64,000 nucleotides of DNA from Drosophila persimilis. Taxonomy: Eukaryota; Arthropoda; Insecta; Diptera; Drosophilidae. How positions within the stretch are numbered: the first letter of the stretch is position 1; each line of letters starts with the position of its first letter. Below, one piece after another: positions 10,326-22,920 of this stretch. A model generated the notes under the pieces. It made no database searches. It worked only from the letters and a program-made list of their open reading frames with translations, and was not told the origin of the DNA. The DNA lies in the NCBI RefSeq assembly GCF_003286085.1, contig NW_020825317.1, positions 2,046,001 to 2,110,000 of the forward strand, in the 5' to 3' direction. Both the position numbers and the translations under genes were made by a program.

Positions 10326-13300
10326 AAACATGCAAAAATACATGAATGGTGTGCTAAAGGACCATGTAAACGCATGCAAATTATAATTATTATTTAATTT
10401 TATTGGTCTACCGGCACATTTTCCTTGAGGTTTGCATAAAACTATAAAAAAATATATGTTTAAGATTCAATAGTGCAAATAGTACTGGCTTATGCATATC
10501 GGCAGTGGAATAAAGAACCGTTGCCGCCACGCCCAGTATACTCGCAAGCCCTGCTCGGCGACTAGCCCCTTCCCCTTCCTCATTTACCATACAAGTATGG
10601 TCACTTGCACAGTAAATACTCGTAAAAGTTCAATGTTTGAATACATTAAACTTAAAAAGCAAGCACAAAGAGACGGCGGCAGCATATCGTACAATGATGA
10701 TATGGGTGGGGAGGTAGGCTTTTGTGGCTGTTCGAGGTACTGACAATGCGAGGAACATTCACAAAATGACCATTTTCAATAACACTCACGTAGCATCCGA
10801 GTCAATAAATTACAGCAACAACAGCAATGACAAGTGAAGCGAATAAAAGTTCCACAATTGAAATTTCGTTGGTGGCCGGGCCGGCACGTTCGACAACAGC
10901 CACAGAAGCGACAGCAACGGGAGCAGCAATGAAACGTCTGCCCGAAAGACCCAGACAAGAAATCGGAAGGTTACCTCATCGGTGACCGCGACGGCTGGGT
11001 ACCCTTAAAACTGGAATTCGACTGAAATATGTCTATATAAAGGATACAATATTGAAGACTTACAAACGAGTAGATGTAGGTGAAGGATGAAAGTTTCAAT
11101 GATAATAATCATTGCAATAAAGTTTTTATTCAATTGTTCAGTATATGGTAGACCTATTTAAAAAGCCTCCATGTCCAACGAAACCTCACAAATACTTGAC
11201 TATGGAAGACGAGAGACAGAAGCAGAGAAAGAGGTAGCGGTAGAGGGAGCTAGAGAGGAGACGAAAACAAAAAATATGTATGTGAAGGCCAAGGACGTAT
11301 TGACATTCCTTGCATACATGATTGGGTCAAGGGATTTCCCCTTTCACATACGTAGTTGTTAGTTGTTCCTCCATATCGCAGGAGCTGGTCAACCAATAGG
11401 TTTTATTGTCTTTTCGAGCACAATTCAAGTGTCAAGAATATTAGTAAAGAACAATCTACATACATATGTATGTACATCCATGTATGTTCAAAGAATACAA
11501 TATCCAGGACTCCTTGTTCAGATCTGATCAGACGAATTGATGAATATGAATCCTTTACCTACTCAGACTGGCTTTCAGTCATCTTTGGCTCATGTGGGTG
11601 ATTCCCGCGCCGATATTTTCTCTCTTCCCATGAATAATTATCACCTATGTCACTCGATAATGAACAAAAATCAATAAAGTTTCGATAAGCATTTCGAGTT
11701 GCATTTTTATATATTAATTAATTAACTTATTCTCCTTTCTGGCCGTCTCTTCGATTTTTGTTTGTCTCTTCTCTAAACGAATACGTGTAGAAAAACACTC
11801 GCATGAATGCGTCATTCGACAGAAAACAAGAAATTAATTAAGCAGTTATCAAAATGTTAATACTCTGCTCGTGATTGTAGATATGAACGTTAGGTCTGGA
11901 ATAGCAAGAAAGGTACTAAAATTAGGTTTGAGGTAAGGTTCGGCTTGATTTTAATTGAATTTATTAAATCAGTTAAGGGTGAAAGTCTTCGATTGAACTG
12001 GCTCAAAGTTGTAACCCATTGTATAAAAAAAGATTTTTCAATAAAAAATATCAAAATATACATACATATGTACATATGTATGTGCTCGTATTTATTTGTG
12101 AATTATAGGAAAACGTTTGAGGGGGAAGTCTATCCTTATTTCAATAGATATGTATGTTATATTAGTAGTGTGATACATCATCAAAAAGATTATGGTTATG
12201 CTTCTTGGCAGAAAATAAGCACTCGTCGACTCAGAAATCTACATGGAGGACCCTGTAGAGTTTGGGCTGATATCAAAATAGAACAGAACAGAATCCATTT
12301 CAGGATTAGAGCTGGCATTTGTTTTTGAAACATTTTCAAAAATACTGGTATAAAATTGGAAACAAAAATGTTTGCTGTCGGTTCATCATTGCGGCGGAGC
12401 AGGTGGGGCTGGAGTGGAGCTGTCGCTGGAGTGTAGGAGAAGCGGGGCGACTTGATCTGGGGTTTTGAACTGGTCTTGGCTACCTTACCGGTTCACCTTG
12501 TAAATCAGCGCCACATACTCATATGTACTAAAAATACCAGTGATCCGAGCTCTTCGCTGCTGTTCATTCGTGTGTGCCACCGTGCAGTCGGCCGACTGGA
12601 AGTTGGCCAACGTCAACCGATATCAACGATATCAGCGGCCCCTGAACCGCCTCTAATAGTTTAATATAAGCCAAACCTACCGGCCATTTTGTTTGCCAAT
12701 TTTTACCTTCTTCTTTGGTTTCGGTTTTGGTTTGTTTATGTTGTTTTCAGGCCTTGTTGCTGTTGCCGTTGTTTCTGTGGGTGTGGAGTTCTTCGAACTC
12801 GGCGGGGTTTTTGAAATTTCATGAAAAATTACCCAACCCGCTACGACAGGGCAAAAATCTTCTGCGGCCATCAGGTGAACGATAACAGACTGAGAAGAAG
12901 TCGGTCCAAGAGTTTTGCCATTGCGGAAGCCTTATTTAAACGGTTTTATTATTTTTTGTTGCGTTCTTTCGGCCAAATATAAAACGTGCCGGGGTCCGTT
13001 GCCCGTTGACCGATTTGTTAGCTTCGGAACAGAAAACAAAAACCAAAATATACTCGGAGTCGGAGTCAGAGTGGAAGGAAAAGAAGAAGAAGCTAGAAGA
13101 CTATATAATAAGATGTGTCTTGAAATCAAAAATTACACATACACGAGCGTTTCGCGAGAAAAAAGAGCGACACACTCGTACCCATGAGTGTGTTTATCTG
13201 CGCGTATGGAAATACATATTCGTATTCGGATGCGTACACCTGAAATTATTTGTAGAGTCGGCTGACAAGACTGTTATGGCTTGATTGTCTCAGGGTTGGA

Positions 13301-13446
13301 AGTTCTTTGATCCCCACAATAGCAGCCTCTGGCAGTTCCTGCTTTTGTGGCTGTGCCTCAATATGCCTTTAATATCAATGCTGGTTTTTCTCTATGCCAA
13401 ATGCCACAGAATACCTATAATACCATCCGTACCATCCAACATCTAT

Positions 13447-13489
13447 AGAGAGAAGTAGAGAGAGAGGCAGAGTGAGAGTGAGAGAGCGG
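13447..13489. repeat. GAGA-rich tract
   Basis: This is a purine tract of repeated GAGAG units. In Drosophila such tracts bind GAGA factor (Trl) and often mark regulatory DNA. No promoter or gene next to it could be identified, so a regulatory role is only possible. Confidence 0.6.
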
Positions 13490-13676
13490 GATTAGCGGAG
13501 GAAGATCTCAGTAATACTATACGTATGTAGGTTTCAAGAGGTCCAGCGAATACTCGAAAACAGTGGCATGTTGTTCCACATGCGTCTTAAATATCGTCTA
13601 AAGTTTGGTTTTCGAATAAGGCCAAAGAAACAAACGGGGAATTTGGGCACTTCACAATTTCAAGCTTACGTTAAAC

Positions 13677-13696
13677 AACCCCTATAAATAGGGGTT
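13677..13696. promoter_or_regulatory. 20-bp perfect palindrome with a TATAAATA core
   Basis: AACCCCTATAAATAGGGGTT has nine-base arms that are exact reverse complements around a central AA. The core reads as a TATA-like element on both strands. About 35 bp further on, AGAGAGCTAAGCTCTCT (near 13730) forms a second palindrome. No transcript can be assigned. It may be a binding site for a dimeric factor, or chance. Confidence 0.35.
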
Positions 13697-15302
13697 AGTG
13701 ATGCAGATTTCTGAGAATTATAATAACCAGAGAGCTAAGCTCTCTGCAACTTTCTCTCTTCAGGGACGGATATTTTTTCTGTTTTAAGCTCATGAGGAGC
13801 AATTGTAAGTCTCTATGTTTTCTATTCTATTCTATTGTTAGTAACATTAAATATCTGAATCCGAAACGTGCCTACTCCTGTTGAGTACCTGCTCACATGT
13901 ACCTCATGTATCGATCACACACGATGTCTTCCCCTGGTGACTTTTTGTGCTTTGCGTTAACCTGTTACGGAGTTTTTCAGATCGCAAAGCATTCCAAAAC
14001 CGACAGCCGCGCCCTAAGAACTTTCCATTTCTGTGGCATTCTCTAGTTGGACAATATACAATATACATACATACATATACACACATTCATATGGATTTGT
14101 ATGTGCATATGTACATCTGTACAGGTATGGTATACCATTCTCTATTCATTTTGTAAGTATGACTAGGGAGAAAGAGAGATCAATTAAAAGAGATGATTGC
14201 CTTGCTGTCAATTAAACACATGGCTTGGCTAAAGTGTATGTTCATAGTGTTAATTGCTAATGACTGGCTCAATTCAATTGAAATGTCTATATCCGACTCT
14301 TACCTCAGCTCCTAATCAATGGATCAGCGTGACTGATCGAGGGGGCACGTGTGAGAAGGGAGAAGACCTCGGTCGGAAAACCTTGAAAAATAAAATCTAC
14401 TTAAATCCAGTTGGGTTAGGACATTCTTGCCACCGTAATCATTTACGTATCTACGAGATACTTGATATTTGTAGGTATGAAAGCGCGAAGCCCTCTGTAC
14501 CCTATACATCTACTTCTTTTGTAATCTAAAGATTATCTAAGCGAAAATTGTATCCAATTAACAACCACTTTTCTAATGCAAATTTGAAACTTCAAAACTT
14601 TTCAAAAAAATAGTAAAATCAGTTCATATTGTATTTACATTGCATTGCGCAAATCGCTATGAGCCTCTAATTGAATATTAATTAACCGCGACCATATCAA
14701 AATTTTCCACCGAAAAAGAGGTTTTGAAGCTGCTATTCGCGAGTAAATGCTAGAAGATCATGTCAAAATATTGAAAAAACGAGTATGGAAAGCAATTCGA
14801 TGGAATCTTTAACACACGTAATGCCAACGCTTCCCCAGACAAGTGGGGAATTCGAGGAAGATTCAATTGAGCGGCCGGACACAACCAGTTAACAGTGTCA
14901 GTTATGGTCAGATGAGATGAGTCTCATTTGATCTGATCTGTCATAAAAATCAATTTAACGCCCAGTGTCTACAACCTTTTATGAGCAACTGTAAACACCG
15001 TGCTAATCAAATGGGCAAATGTGACATTTTTGAGAGTTTTTTTTGTGCTTGGTTATTCTCCAATGTTTTTTTTGCTGGTCGCGGTCCGTTTGGTTTTGGT
15101 GGAGGCCTGTGGGTGGGGCTGGCAGGGGTTAAGGAATGAAAACTGACGGCTGCAGTTTGCTTTAACACTTTGAGAAAAAGCACATAAAAGAAGGCTTTGC
15201 GGTTTCGATATCTTCCGCATACACTGGAAAAGAAATCGCAAGAAATATTTTCTCGTTTCGTTCAGTGTTTGTAATGCGGAATAATTGCTGAAAATTATAA
15301 CT

Positions 15303-17220
15303 GAATACTCGGCCAGGCTCCGTTTTTTGCACTTTCACAAAAGTTTTCCGATTGATCGGAGATGTACTTATTATGAGCTATAGATTTTGAAAATTTTTCT
15401 GAAATTGAAATGTTTTTGCTAGCTCCATGGAGTTCCTAATTAGCCAAGCCAATGAATGTTTACTGACTTCCGTATAATAGATGTGCTTTATTCATGTATG
15501 CTGATAGTGATATATGTACATACTAGCAGGCTCGCTCAAATGACCGGGTATCGTGTTCCATCAGCTTCTCTGTTGACCTCCATCCATTCCATCCCTCCTC
15601 CACCATGTCTAGTGACTATGCCTGTCACATTTTGTACAGTTTGCACAATGATAATAGGCAATTAGATGACTGAAACTACTGCATCTGCTAACTTACCCAA
15701 AGGGAGTCTGACAATCCAGCAATCTGACAACCTTCATCAGAAAAATGCGATTGCATGATTGCCATATTTAGTTAATCTATCAATTATTGCATACAAATAA
15801 TTGAAAATGGTTTAGGCAAATAATAAAGACACTGATCCACCTACCTGTCTGCCCTATCCCCTGTCCCACTGCTCATCGAAGCATGTCAAAGTCACGGTCA
15901 CGTGCCCACCGGCTTGTTTGAAAAGTTCTCACTTGGAGATGAATGGGAATTGGAATGGGGATTGGATTTTGGATTGATTAGATTGCATGGGAGTTGAGTG
16001 GAGGGGGTGGACTGGAGAAAAGTGGAGTAGATGATTTCCGTCTTTCGGCCATCGCAACACCCATTTGCGTGTTCAGCTTTATTCACTTTACTTTATTCCA
16101 CCACCTTCTACGTTACTTATTTGCCTTTTTGCGCAATAAAACATGTTATTTATTTGTTTCCGAAAATATTATTTATTTAATTAATTTAATATTTAGTATT
16201 TACCCAACAGGCAAATGCGAACGGAGAGACGCAAAAACATTGTACATACATACGATGTGCTCGTAAGTACATACTTATACGTACTTTGTGTATTTTTCGT
16301 GTTTGCTATTCTCATTTTGATTAAATGCTGTTTCTTTATTTAGTCAAATGAGAAGAGAACTGCCTGCGGGTGCAGTGGGTTGTCGTGGTCTGGTCTTGGT
16401 CGAACGTAAGGAAGCGCGTTGGAGTAAAGTCAAGTGGAGTGGTTTGCGATATGCGACAAATTAAAATTGAAAATCAAATTGCATCAAAGCTGGAAATACT
16501 CGCACCGTGAATTCCCAATTACCCAATCGGCAGCCGTTGACGTGGTGTGCACTATCTGATGCTATTTTCTATCCTGTCAATTCTCATCGATCTTGCCTTA
16601 GAAACAGCTTTTGTAATATGCGACCTCTTGTTGTCCTTGTCGCTCCTATATGACATGTTGCATCTACAAGTTTTCTCTTTCTTGTATAATCTCAACACTC
16701 TGTCAGGCTTTTTGCTGGTTTTCCTGTGGCTCCTTCTGAGGATGCGGAGGGTTAATCAAAAATTTTGTCTTTTCTAGAGCCATTTTCACGAAAATTAAAT
16801 TCTGGAACTATCAGGCAGGCTCCGTTTTTCATTTACTTTTGCGGACTACGTTTTCAATCAAAACTTTTCGGTTTCGTTTTAAGGTTCTCCAGTTTTCACA
16901 TATTTTTGCTGTTGCACCAAAACGAAAATTGTTGTTTCCCTGGCCAATAAAGAAAGCAAAAATTAAATTACCCTGATATATGTAGGTGTCAAGTTTACAT
17001 ATGTTAATGTATCAATAAGTCATCTATTTTTTTACTTTTGCAATTAAGGTTCGGCTCGTTGCATAAAAAGCCGTTTGCTTTTCATTTCGTGAACGAAAAT
17101 GTTTTCGTTTTGAAAACGAATAAATCTTGCGTAATGTGAAAACGGGAGCCCCAATTTATGTGTATTCAAAAGTAAATCGGAAAACTTTTGTGAATGTGAA
17201 GAACGGAGCCTGGCTGTATA
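15303..17220. mobile_element. Possible hAT-like element bounded by imperfect inverted termini
   Basis: A CAGGCTCCGTTTTTTGCACT block followed by TTCACAAAAGTTTTCCGATT lies at 15314-15353. Its reverse complement, with few differences, lies at 17175-17212. A third, more diverged copy in plus orientation starts at 16816. Ends of the form CAGG...CCTG would fit a hAT-type transposon, either 15.31-17.21 kb or a nested ~400-bp element at 16.82-17.21 kb. I found no clear 8-bp target duplication and no transposase frame, so the boundaries are uncertain and it would be non-autonomous. Confidence 0.4.
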
Positions 17221-17419
17221 TTTAAAAATTGTATTCTCTGCTGCTAGCTTACACGCAACTTAAACGTCAAAATAAAACTAAAGAGCTGTGCAAAAATGGA
17301 ATTCAAAATATACACATACTTACGGTCAAAATCGTGGACTGTTACGTAACATCCGTACACACATTTGAAATTAAATTTTCCCAAGAAAGCATGGAACTGC
17401 GTAATTTTATTTTAATATT

Positions 17420-17639
17420 TATACCCGATACTAAAAATAGGGGTATAGGGGTATATTATATAGTCCATAGTATATTATATATAGTATATTATATATGGTA
17501 TATTGTCCAGATGGAATCGTTTCCGACCCCTTAAAGTATATATATTCTTGATCAGCATCAATAACCGATCTGTTCCGCCCCCACAAAGAGCGAAAATCTG
17601 TGGCATCCACAATTTCAAAGATTCGAGAAAACAGAATCG
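17420..17639 (+). repeat. DINE-1 fragment, 5' part
   Basis: It starts with the TATACCCGATACT terminus, followed by a TATA-rich expansion and the GGAATCGTTTCCGACCCC and TATATATTCTTGATCAGCATC blocks, then jumps to the GAGCGAAAATCTGTGGCATCC block. The (GTCC)n microsatellite region of full copies is deleted. It abuts the minus-oriented copy at 17640, so two DINE copies meet here in inverted orientation. Confidence 0.75.
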
Positions 17640-18740
17640 AAAACGAGGGGGGACATGGTGAGTTGCTGCGGACACCGCAACTCTACGGTTATACCCGATA
17701 CTAAGTCAGTATGGCTCTGCTCCGGCAGACGCCGCTAATATTAAACGACACGACAAAGAGTGCGTGCGTGAGAGACAGAAAATCAGTCTGAGCGTGACGT
17801 CGGGCGCTGCGTAGCCACTGCAAATTGATTTTTTCCTTTTGGCTATAAAAATGATCTGATCTGATCCAGATTCAGCAACCTGATAGATATGGTCATTATT
17901 TATGATTCTGCGTTTTTAGTTTTCTCGAATGTGCAATATTGTGGATGCAACAGATTTTCGTCCTTTGTGTGGGCGGAAGGGGGTGGGGCGAAATTTTGAG
18001 ATATACGTTTTATAGTGAGATCTAACAGGAGTACGGACACTAAATTTGGTTACTCTAGCCTTAATACTCTCTGAGATTTGTGAATATCCCCAGATTTGCA
18101 TCCTTTGCGGGGGCGGAAGGAAGTGTGGCGAAATTTTGAAACTAACTCGTCTCGGTCTGATATATTAGGAGTGTGGATACCAAATTTGGTTGCTCTAGCT
18201 TTTATAGTCTCTGAGATCTAGGCGCAAATGTTTTACTCTAAGCAAAGCCGCCTATGCTACGTGTGTGTTAGAGAAAGACAGGACGAGAAAAAATGAAATT
18301 GTTTTCTTGATGCTGGCTATAATAATAATACGATCCAATTCAGATTCCGTAGTCTAAAAGATATGGTCATTCTCTACGATTCTGCGTTTTTGGTTTTCTC
18401 GTATCGTCGAAATTGTGGATGCCACAGATTTTCGTCTTTTGTGGGGGCGGAAGTGGGCGGGGCAAATATTTTGTTTTGAAATATTTTTGTAGCAGTGACA
18501 TATCACAGAAGTCTGGATCCAAAACATCGTTGCTCTAGCTCTTATAGTCTTTGAGCACTAGGCGCTGAAGGGGACGGACGGACGGACAGACAGACAGGGC
18601 TCAATCGACTCGGCTATTGATGCTGATCAAGAATATATATACTTTATAGGGTCGGAAACGATTCCTTCTGGACGTTACACACATCCACTTTTACCACAAA
18701 TCTAATATACCCCAATACTCATTTTGAGTATCGGGTATAA
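17640..18740 (-). mobile_element. DINE-1/INE-1-like Helentron copy, near full length
   Basis: Read on the minus strand, the element begins TATACCCGATACTC, followed closely by an inverted GAGTAT..GGGGTATA, so its 5' end can fold back. Next come the conserved GATCAGCATCAATAGCCGAG block, a CCGTC-type microsatellite, and the repeated ACCAAATTTGGT / TCCGCCCCCACAAAGGACG modules. It ends with GTATCGGGTATA (inverted relative to the 5' end), a GAGTTGC..GCAACTC stem-loop and CCCCTCGTTTT. These subterminal inverted repeats and the 3' hairpin fit the non-autonomous Helentron (DINE-1) family. No protein is encoded. Confidence 0.8.
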
Positions 18741-18849
18741 CAAATGCAGAATCGTAGAGGATGACTATATCTGCATCTGGCAAGAGGCGATGCAATTACT
18801 GCATCATCAAGTGGCCCGTCTGAAACCAGCAGAAGGCTGTTACGCCAGA

Positions 18850-19812
18850 ATGCAGGAAAGATAGCTATTAGTCTAATATTCGAGGAAAATTAGTACTAAA
18901 ATTACTAAGAGAACTAGGCGTACAAATACCACTACAATTACTAATTACTAGAAAGGTGTGTAAGGATTAGTAATTTAATAAGAGGAAGAGAATTAGTGGT
19001 GGATATAATATGGTAGAGGGAATTATAATCCGAGCATAAGACCCTAAACGGTTCATGCAAGGAATAATTCGATCTACAAAGTGGAAGGAACAACGGTATA
19101 AAATTTCTAGTCAGTCTAATAGGAATCGTGAAGTTTATGCGGCTCAACAGATCAGGGCTGTCTATGTCACCCCTGATCAAGTTGTGCATAAATATCACAC
19201 CAAGCATTTTTCTACGGTTAACTAAGGATGGGAGGTTTACTAATAGTAGTCTACTAGAGTAAGAGCAAAGAGTAAAAAGTTTTTCTGTACTGATTCTATA
19301 CGGTCCTGGTGTACTTTGTACTGAGGGCACCATACACAGGAACCGTACTCTAAGATCGGACGACCAAGCGAGGTATAGAGAGTCTTTGTTATATAGGCGT
19401 CGTCAAATTCCTTTGACCACCTCTTTATAAACCCAATCACGCCCATGGCCTTAATTACCATGGTAGAAATGTGTTCAGAAAACTTTAACTTTTGGTCTAA
19501 CATAACCCCAAGATCATTCTCCAGGGTGATTCTCTCAAGAGAACCACCAAATAGGGTATAGGGACCCAAAACAGGGGCTAGAACGATGAAATGTCATAAC
19601 TTTGCATTTCGAGGCATTAAGGTGTAACAAGTTTGCACAACACCATGACTGAAAGTTATTGAGATCGGATTGCAAGCGAGAATGAAATGAAATTTCCTTA
19701 TACTGGACACAGAGTTTAACATCATCCGCATACATAAGCACTCGAGAGTATGTTAATACCGAAGGTAGGTCATTAATAAAGAGTGTGAAGAGTAAGGGGC
19801 CTAGAGTGCAAA
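18850..19812 (-). pseudogene. LINE reverse-transcriptase fragment (3' half)
   Basis: On the minus strand the frame reads LGPLLF.LFINDLPSVL and then MYADDVKL, the palm and YADD catalytic box of non-LTR retrotransposon reverse transcriptases. It continues with LGVMLDQKLKFSEHI, TLYTSLGRPILEYGSCVW and a thumb region, the layout of jockey/I/R1-type LINEs. The protein is spread over at least three frames (19741-19535, 19569-19240, 19333-18941), so it is broken by frameshifts. Its 5' end stops at the DINE copy that begins at 19799. It is a dead 5'-truncated fragment; the precise clade is not certain. Confidence 0.8.
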
Positions 19813-20482
19813 ATCTGAACCAGATCGTTATATTTTTATTATAGCCAGAATCAAGAAAGCAATTATATTCTCTCTCGCTCTGTCTTTATCTAACACACAG
19901 GTTTCAAGGATCTCAGAGACTATAAGAGTTAGAGAAACCAAATTCGCTATCCACACTCCTGTGATATCGGACCTTGACAAGTTAGTTTCAAAATTTCGCC
20001 ACACCTCCTTCCGCCCCCGCAAAGGACGAAAATCTGTGATATCCACAAATCTCAGAGACTATTAAGGCTAGAGCAACCAAATTTGGTATCCACACTCCTG
20101 TTAGATCTCACTATAAAACTTATACCTCAAAATTTCGCCCCACCCCCTTCCGACCCCATAAAGGACGAATATTGAATATTCGAGAAAACTAAAAGCGCAC
20201 AATCATAGATAATGACCATATCTATCAGATTGCTGAATCTGGATCAGATCGGATCATTTTTATAGCCAAAAGGAACAAATCTATTTTCAGTGGATACGCA
20301 GCGCCCGACGAAATGTTTCAGACATGTTCATACTGATTTTCTGTCTCTCTCGGACGAACTCTTTACCGTGTCGTTTAATATTAGTGGCGTCTGCCGGAGG
20401 AGAGCCATACTGACTAAGTATCGGGTATAAATGTAGAGTTGCGGTCTCCGCAGCAACTCACAACGTTCCCCCCCGCAACGTT
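19799..20482 (+). repeat. DINE-1 copy, 5'-truncated
   Basis: The copy enters the family at the GTGCAAAATCTGAACCAGATCG block and runs to the 3' terminus: AGTATCGGGTATAAATGTAG, then GAGTTGCGGTCTCCGCAGCAACTC-like hairpin text, then CAACGTTCCCC. The CCAAATTTGGT and CCGCCCCCGCAAAGGACG modules are present. Its 5' third, including the microsatellite, is missing where it meets the LINE fragment. Confidence 0.8.
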
Positions 20483-21228
20483 CTGTGCGTGACGTCGGGC
20501 GCTGCGTATCCACTGCAAATTGATTTCTTGCTTTTTGCTACAAAAATGATCCGATCTCATTCAGATTCAGCAATCTGATAGATATGGTCATTATCTATGG
20601 TTCTGCGTTTTTAGTTTTCTGAAATGTGCAATATTGTGGATGCAACAGATTTTCGTTCTTTGTGGGGGCGGAAGGGGGTGGGGCGAAATTCTGAGATATA
20701 CGTTTTATAGTGAGATCTAACAGAAGTGCAATTGAAACCTGTGTGTTAGAGTGAGACCTAGCGAGAAAGAGTGAAATTGTTTTCTTGATTCTGGCTATAA
20801 TAATTATACGATCTGGTTCAGATTTTACACACTAGAAGATATAGTCATCTTCTACGATTCTGCATTTTTAGTTTTCTCGTATCGTCGAAATTGTGAATGC
20901 CACAGACTTTCGCCCTTTGTGGGGGCGGAAGTGGGCGGGGCGAAGTTTTGAAATATTTTTGTAGCAGTGACATATCACAGAAGTCTGGATCCAAAACATC
21001 GTTGCTCTAGCTCTTATAGTCTTTGAGCACTAGGCGCTGAAGGGGGCGGACAGACGGACGGACGGATAGACAGACAGGGCTCAATCGACTCGGCTATTGA
21101 TGCTGATCAAGAATATATATACTTTATGGGGTCGGAAACGATTCCTTCTGGACGTTACACACATCCACTTTTACCACAAATCTAATATACCCCAATTGAG
21201 TATACTCATTTTGAGTATCGGGTATAAA
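20483..21228 (-). mobile_element. DINE-1 copy with intact 5' end
   Basis: It is oriented opposite to the copy ending at 20482, so the two meet at their 3' ends. On the minus strand it keeps the TATACCCGATACTC end, here with an extra short duplication (TTGAGTATACTCATTTTGAG), the GTCC-type microsatellite and the central modules, but lacks the final 3' hairpin. A DINE in each direction over about 1.4 kb could fold back on itself. Confidence 0.8.
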
Positions 21229-22920
21229 TAGGGGTCAAATATTTTATTTAATTACTTAAAAATAACCTAATTATACTCGAAAATATGGATGAGCAGGTAC
21301 AAAATAATTTATATTTAATATTACAAATCTTTTTGTCACTCGACATCTTTTTATTCACTTTCACGCGTCGCGATTCAATAAGTATGAATTTTGCAAACAA
21401 CCAACAGATGACGCCTTGCTAATTGTGTTCTATGACAGATTGGGATCACTATTAGCAGTAAATGATCAAGAATCCGCCAAATAATAAAAAAAAAATGTTT
21501 TTCGCGATTTTGACCATATGTACATACATACTATGTACCACCTATGAAAGCTAACAGCATATTGAACCAATCTTCGTTTTGTCACCTTCGAGAAAACTTT
21601 CAGGTGTTCGTATACCTATAGGTAGAGATTGGTATTCGTCTATATCGTGTATCCATGATCAAGCATTTTATAATCATCGTTCTTTCAAAAGAATTGCCAA
21701 AAATGCAGCAATTTTTTTTTCTCTGCATCTCAGAACAATGAGTGTAACCGTATTTTTTAGTAACCGTAATCTTAATAATTTCTATCTATTCTATCTATCT
21801 ATTCTATTCTAAATCTATTCCAGCTTTTATGAGCTGTTGCATCAACGTTTTTGAAAAGCTTCCTGGAGGTGTTGCCATCGTTTGCTATTTGCAATTATGG
21901 CCATATGCAATCGATTTGTTTAGTTTGAAAGTTTTTCTAATGCATCTGCATTTTCTCCTGTGGTTCAATGCATTAAGGTAAAGATCAAAAGTTTAATAAT
22001 ATAGACTCAAATCCCAAAGTAGACAATTTTATTTTGGGTTTTTTTTTATTTATGTACTGTATGTATTTTATGTGTAGTGTAATCTTAGAATTAGTGCTTA
22101 ATAATTAAACTAACCATTTATGTACTTACTGATTTTTATAAAAATCGTACATTTTCAATAAGAAATCAAAAGTTTGAGTTAAGCGAATTAATTCAGCTCC
22201 TTTTTCGTAGGCACAACTTAAAAAATGTACAAAATTCGTTAAGCTTTGCAGATTATTAGAACAAATCAAGTAGATAACTTAAAAAATTCATTCATAAGAG
22301 CTTGTGGATGGTTTCTCCAATTAGCCGACATTTTATTCCGATTATATAAAAATATGGCTCACAATTAAAATTACGATATGTCGTTTATTCTTATTCTGGG
22401 CGGGGAATATGGGAATACTACTAATCAGGGATCGCAAATAAGAGTTATGAATGCAAAAGTTACCCAAAGAAATCAATGTGAAGGAAATATGTTTCGGCAA
22501 CATGGAATACACCAAAATTGATCGGTATCAGAAAAAACTTATATATCCCAATTTTTGGTAATAATATTTTTAATAAAAATGAGAAACAACACTTATTTTT
22601 TAGTATTTCAATAGAAGAAAAAAATAATTATATTGGATTTTTATTTGAAAAGTTTAATTTATGAGTCATTTTTTATCTTTTATTTTTAAAATCAAAAATA
22701 AAAGTTATTTAACTGATTATTGAAAAATAATTGTAAGACTGCAATTTTTAATTTTAAAACTTATAACAGATACGGTCACTGCTACTAATGGATTTAAATT
22801 TGAAATTTTAATAACAATTTCTGTATCTACAGCGGCTACAAATGAGTATTCGTGCGCGCCATTTAATGTTCCCTGAGCGCGTAACTGAAATTCTATTTGT
22901 TTACATTTCGTAACATTGTT
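21229..22920. other. AT-rich non-coding stretch
   Basis: I see no gene here. The sequence is strongly AT-rich with many TAATTA/TTAATT runs and a TCTATTCTATCTAT microsatellite near 21780-21815. No recognised repeat ends were found. Confidence 0.45.

Larger units (their letters stand above)
7469..15302. other. Non-coding stretch, microsatellites, no supported gene
   Basis: I see no conserved protein frame in this 7.8 kb. Simple repeats lie at 9101-9158 (CCCAACCCACAA then CAGAC units), 9244-9272 (GCCGTT), 10302-10325 (GT then T), 11455-11480 and 12055-12085 (ACATATGTAC type), and 13447-13489 (GA-rich). The frames at 10776-10958, 12677-12871 and 7782-8009 are made of low-complexity codons. A perfect 20-bp palindrome sits at 13677-13696. 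The region could be intergenic or intronic. Confidence 0.5.

Noticed and set aside
10776-10958. Cysteine-rich 60-codon minus-strand frame
   Set aside because: The cysteines come from antisense reading of CAACAGCAG-type simple sequence, with no signal peptide or spacing typical of secreted cysteine-rich peptides.
16021-16950. Several 60-90 codon frames with hydrophobic stretches
   Set aside because: The hydrophobicity follows from T-rich DNA; none has a conserved start, family motif or splice support.
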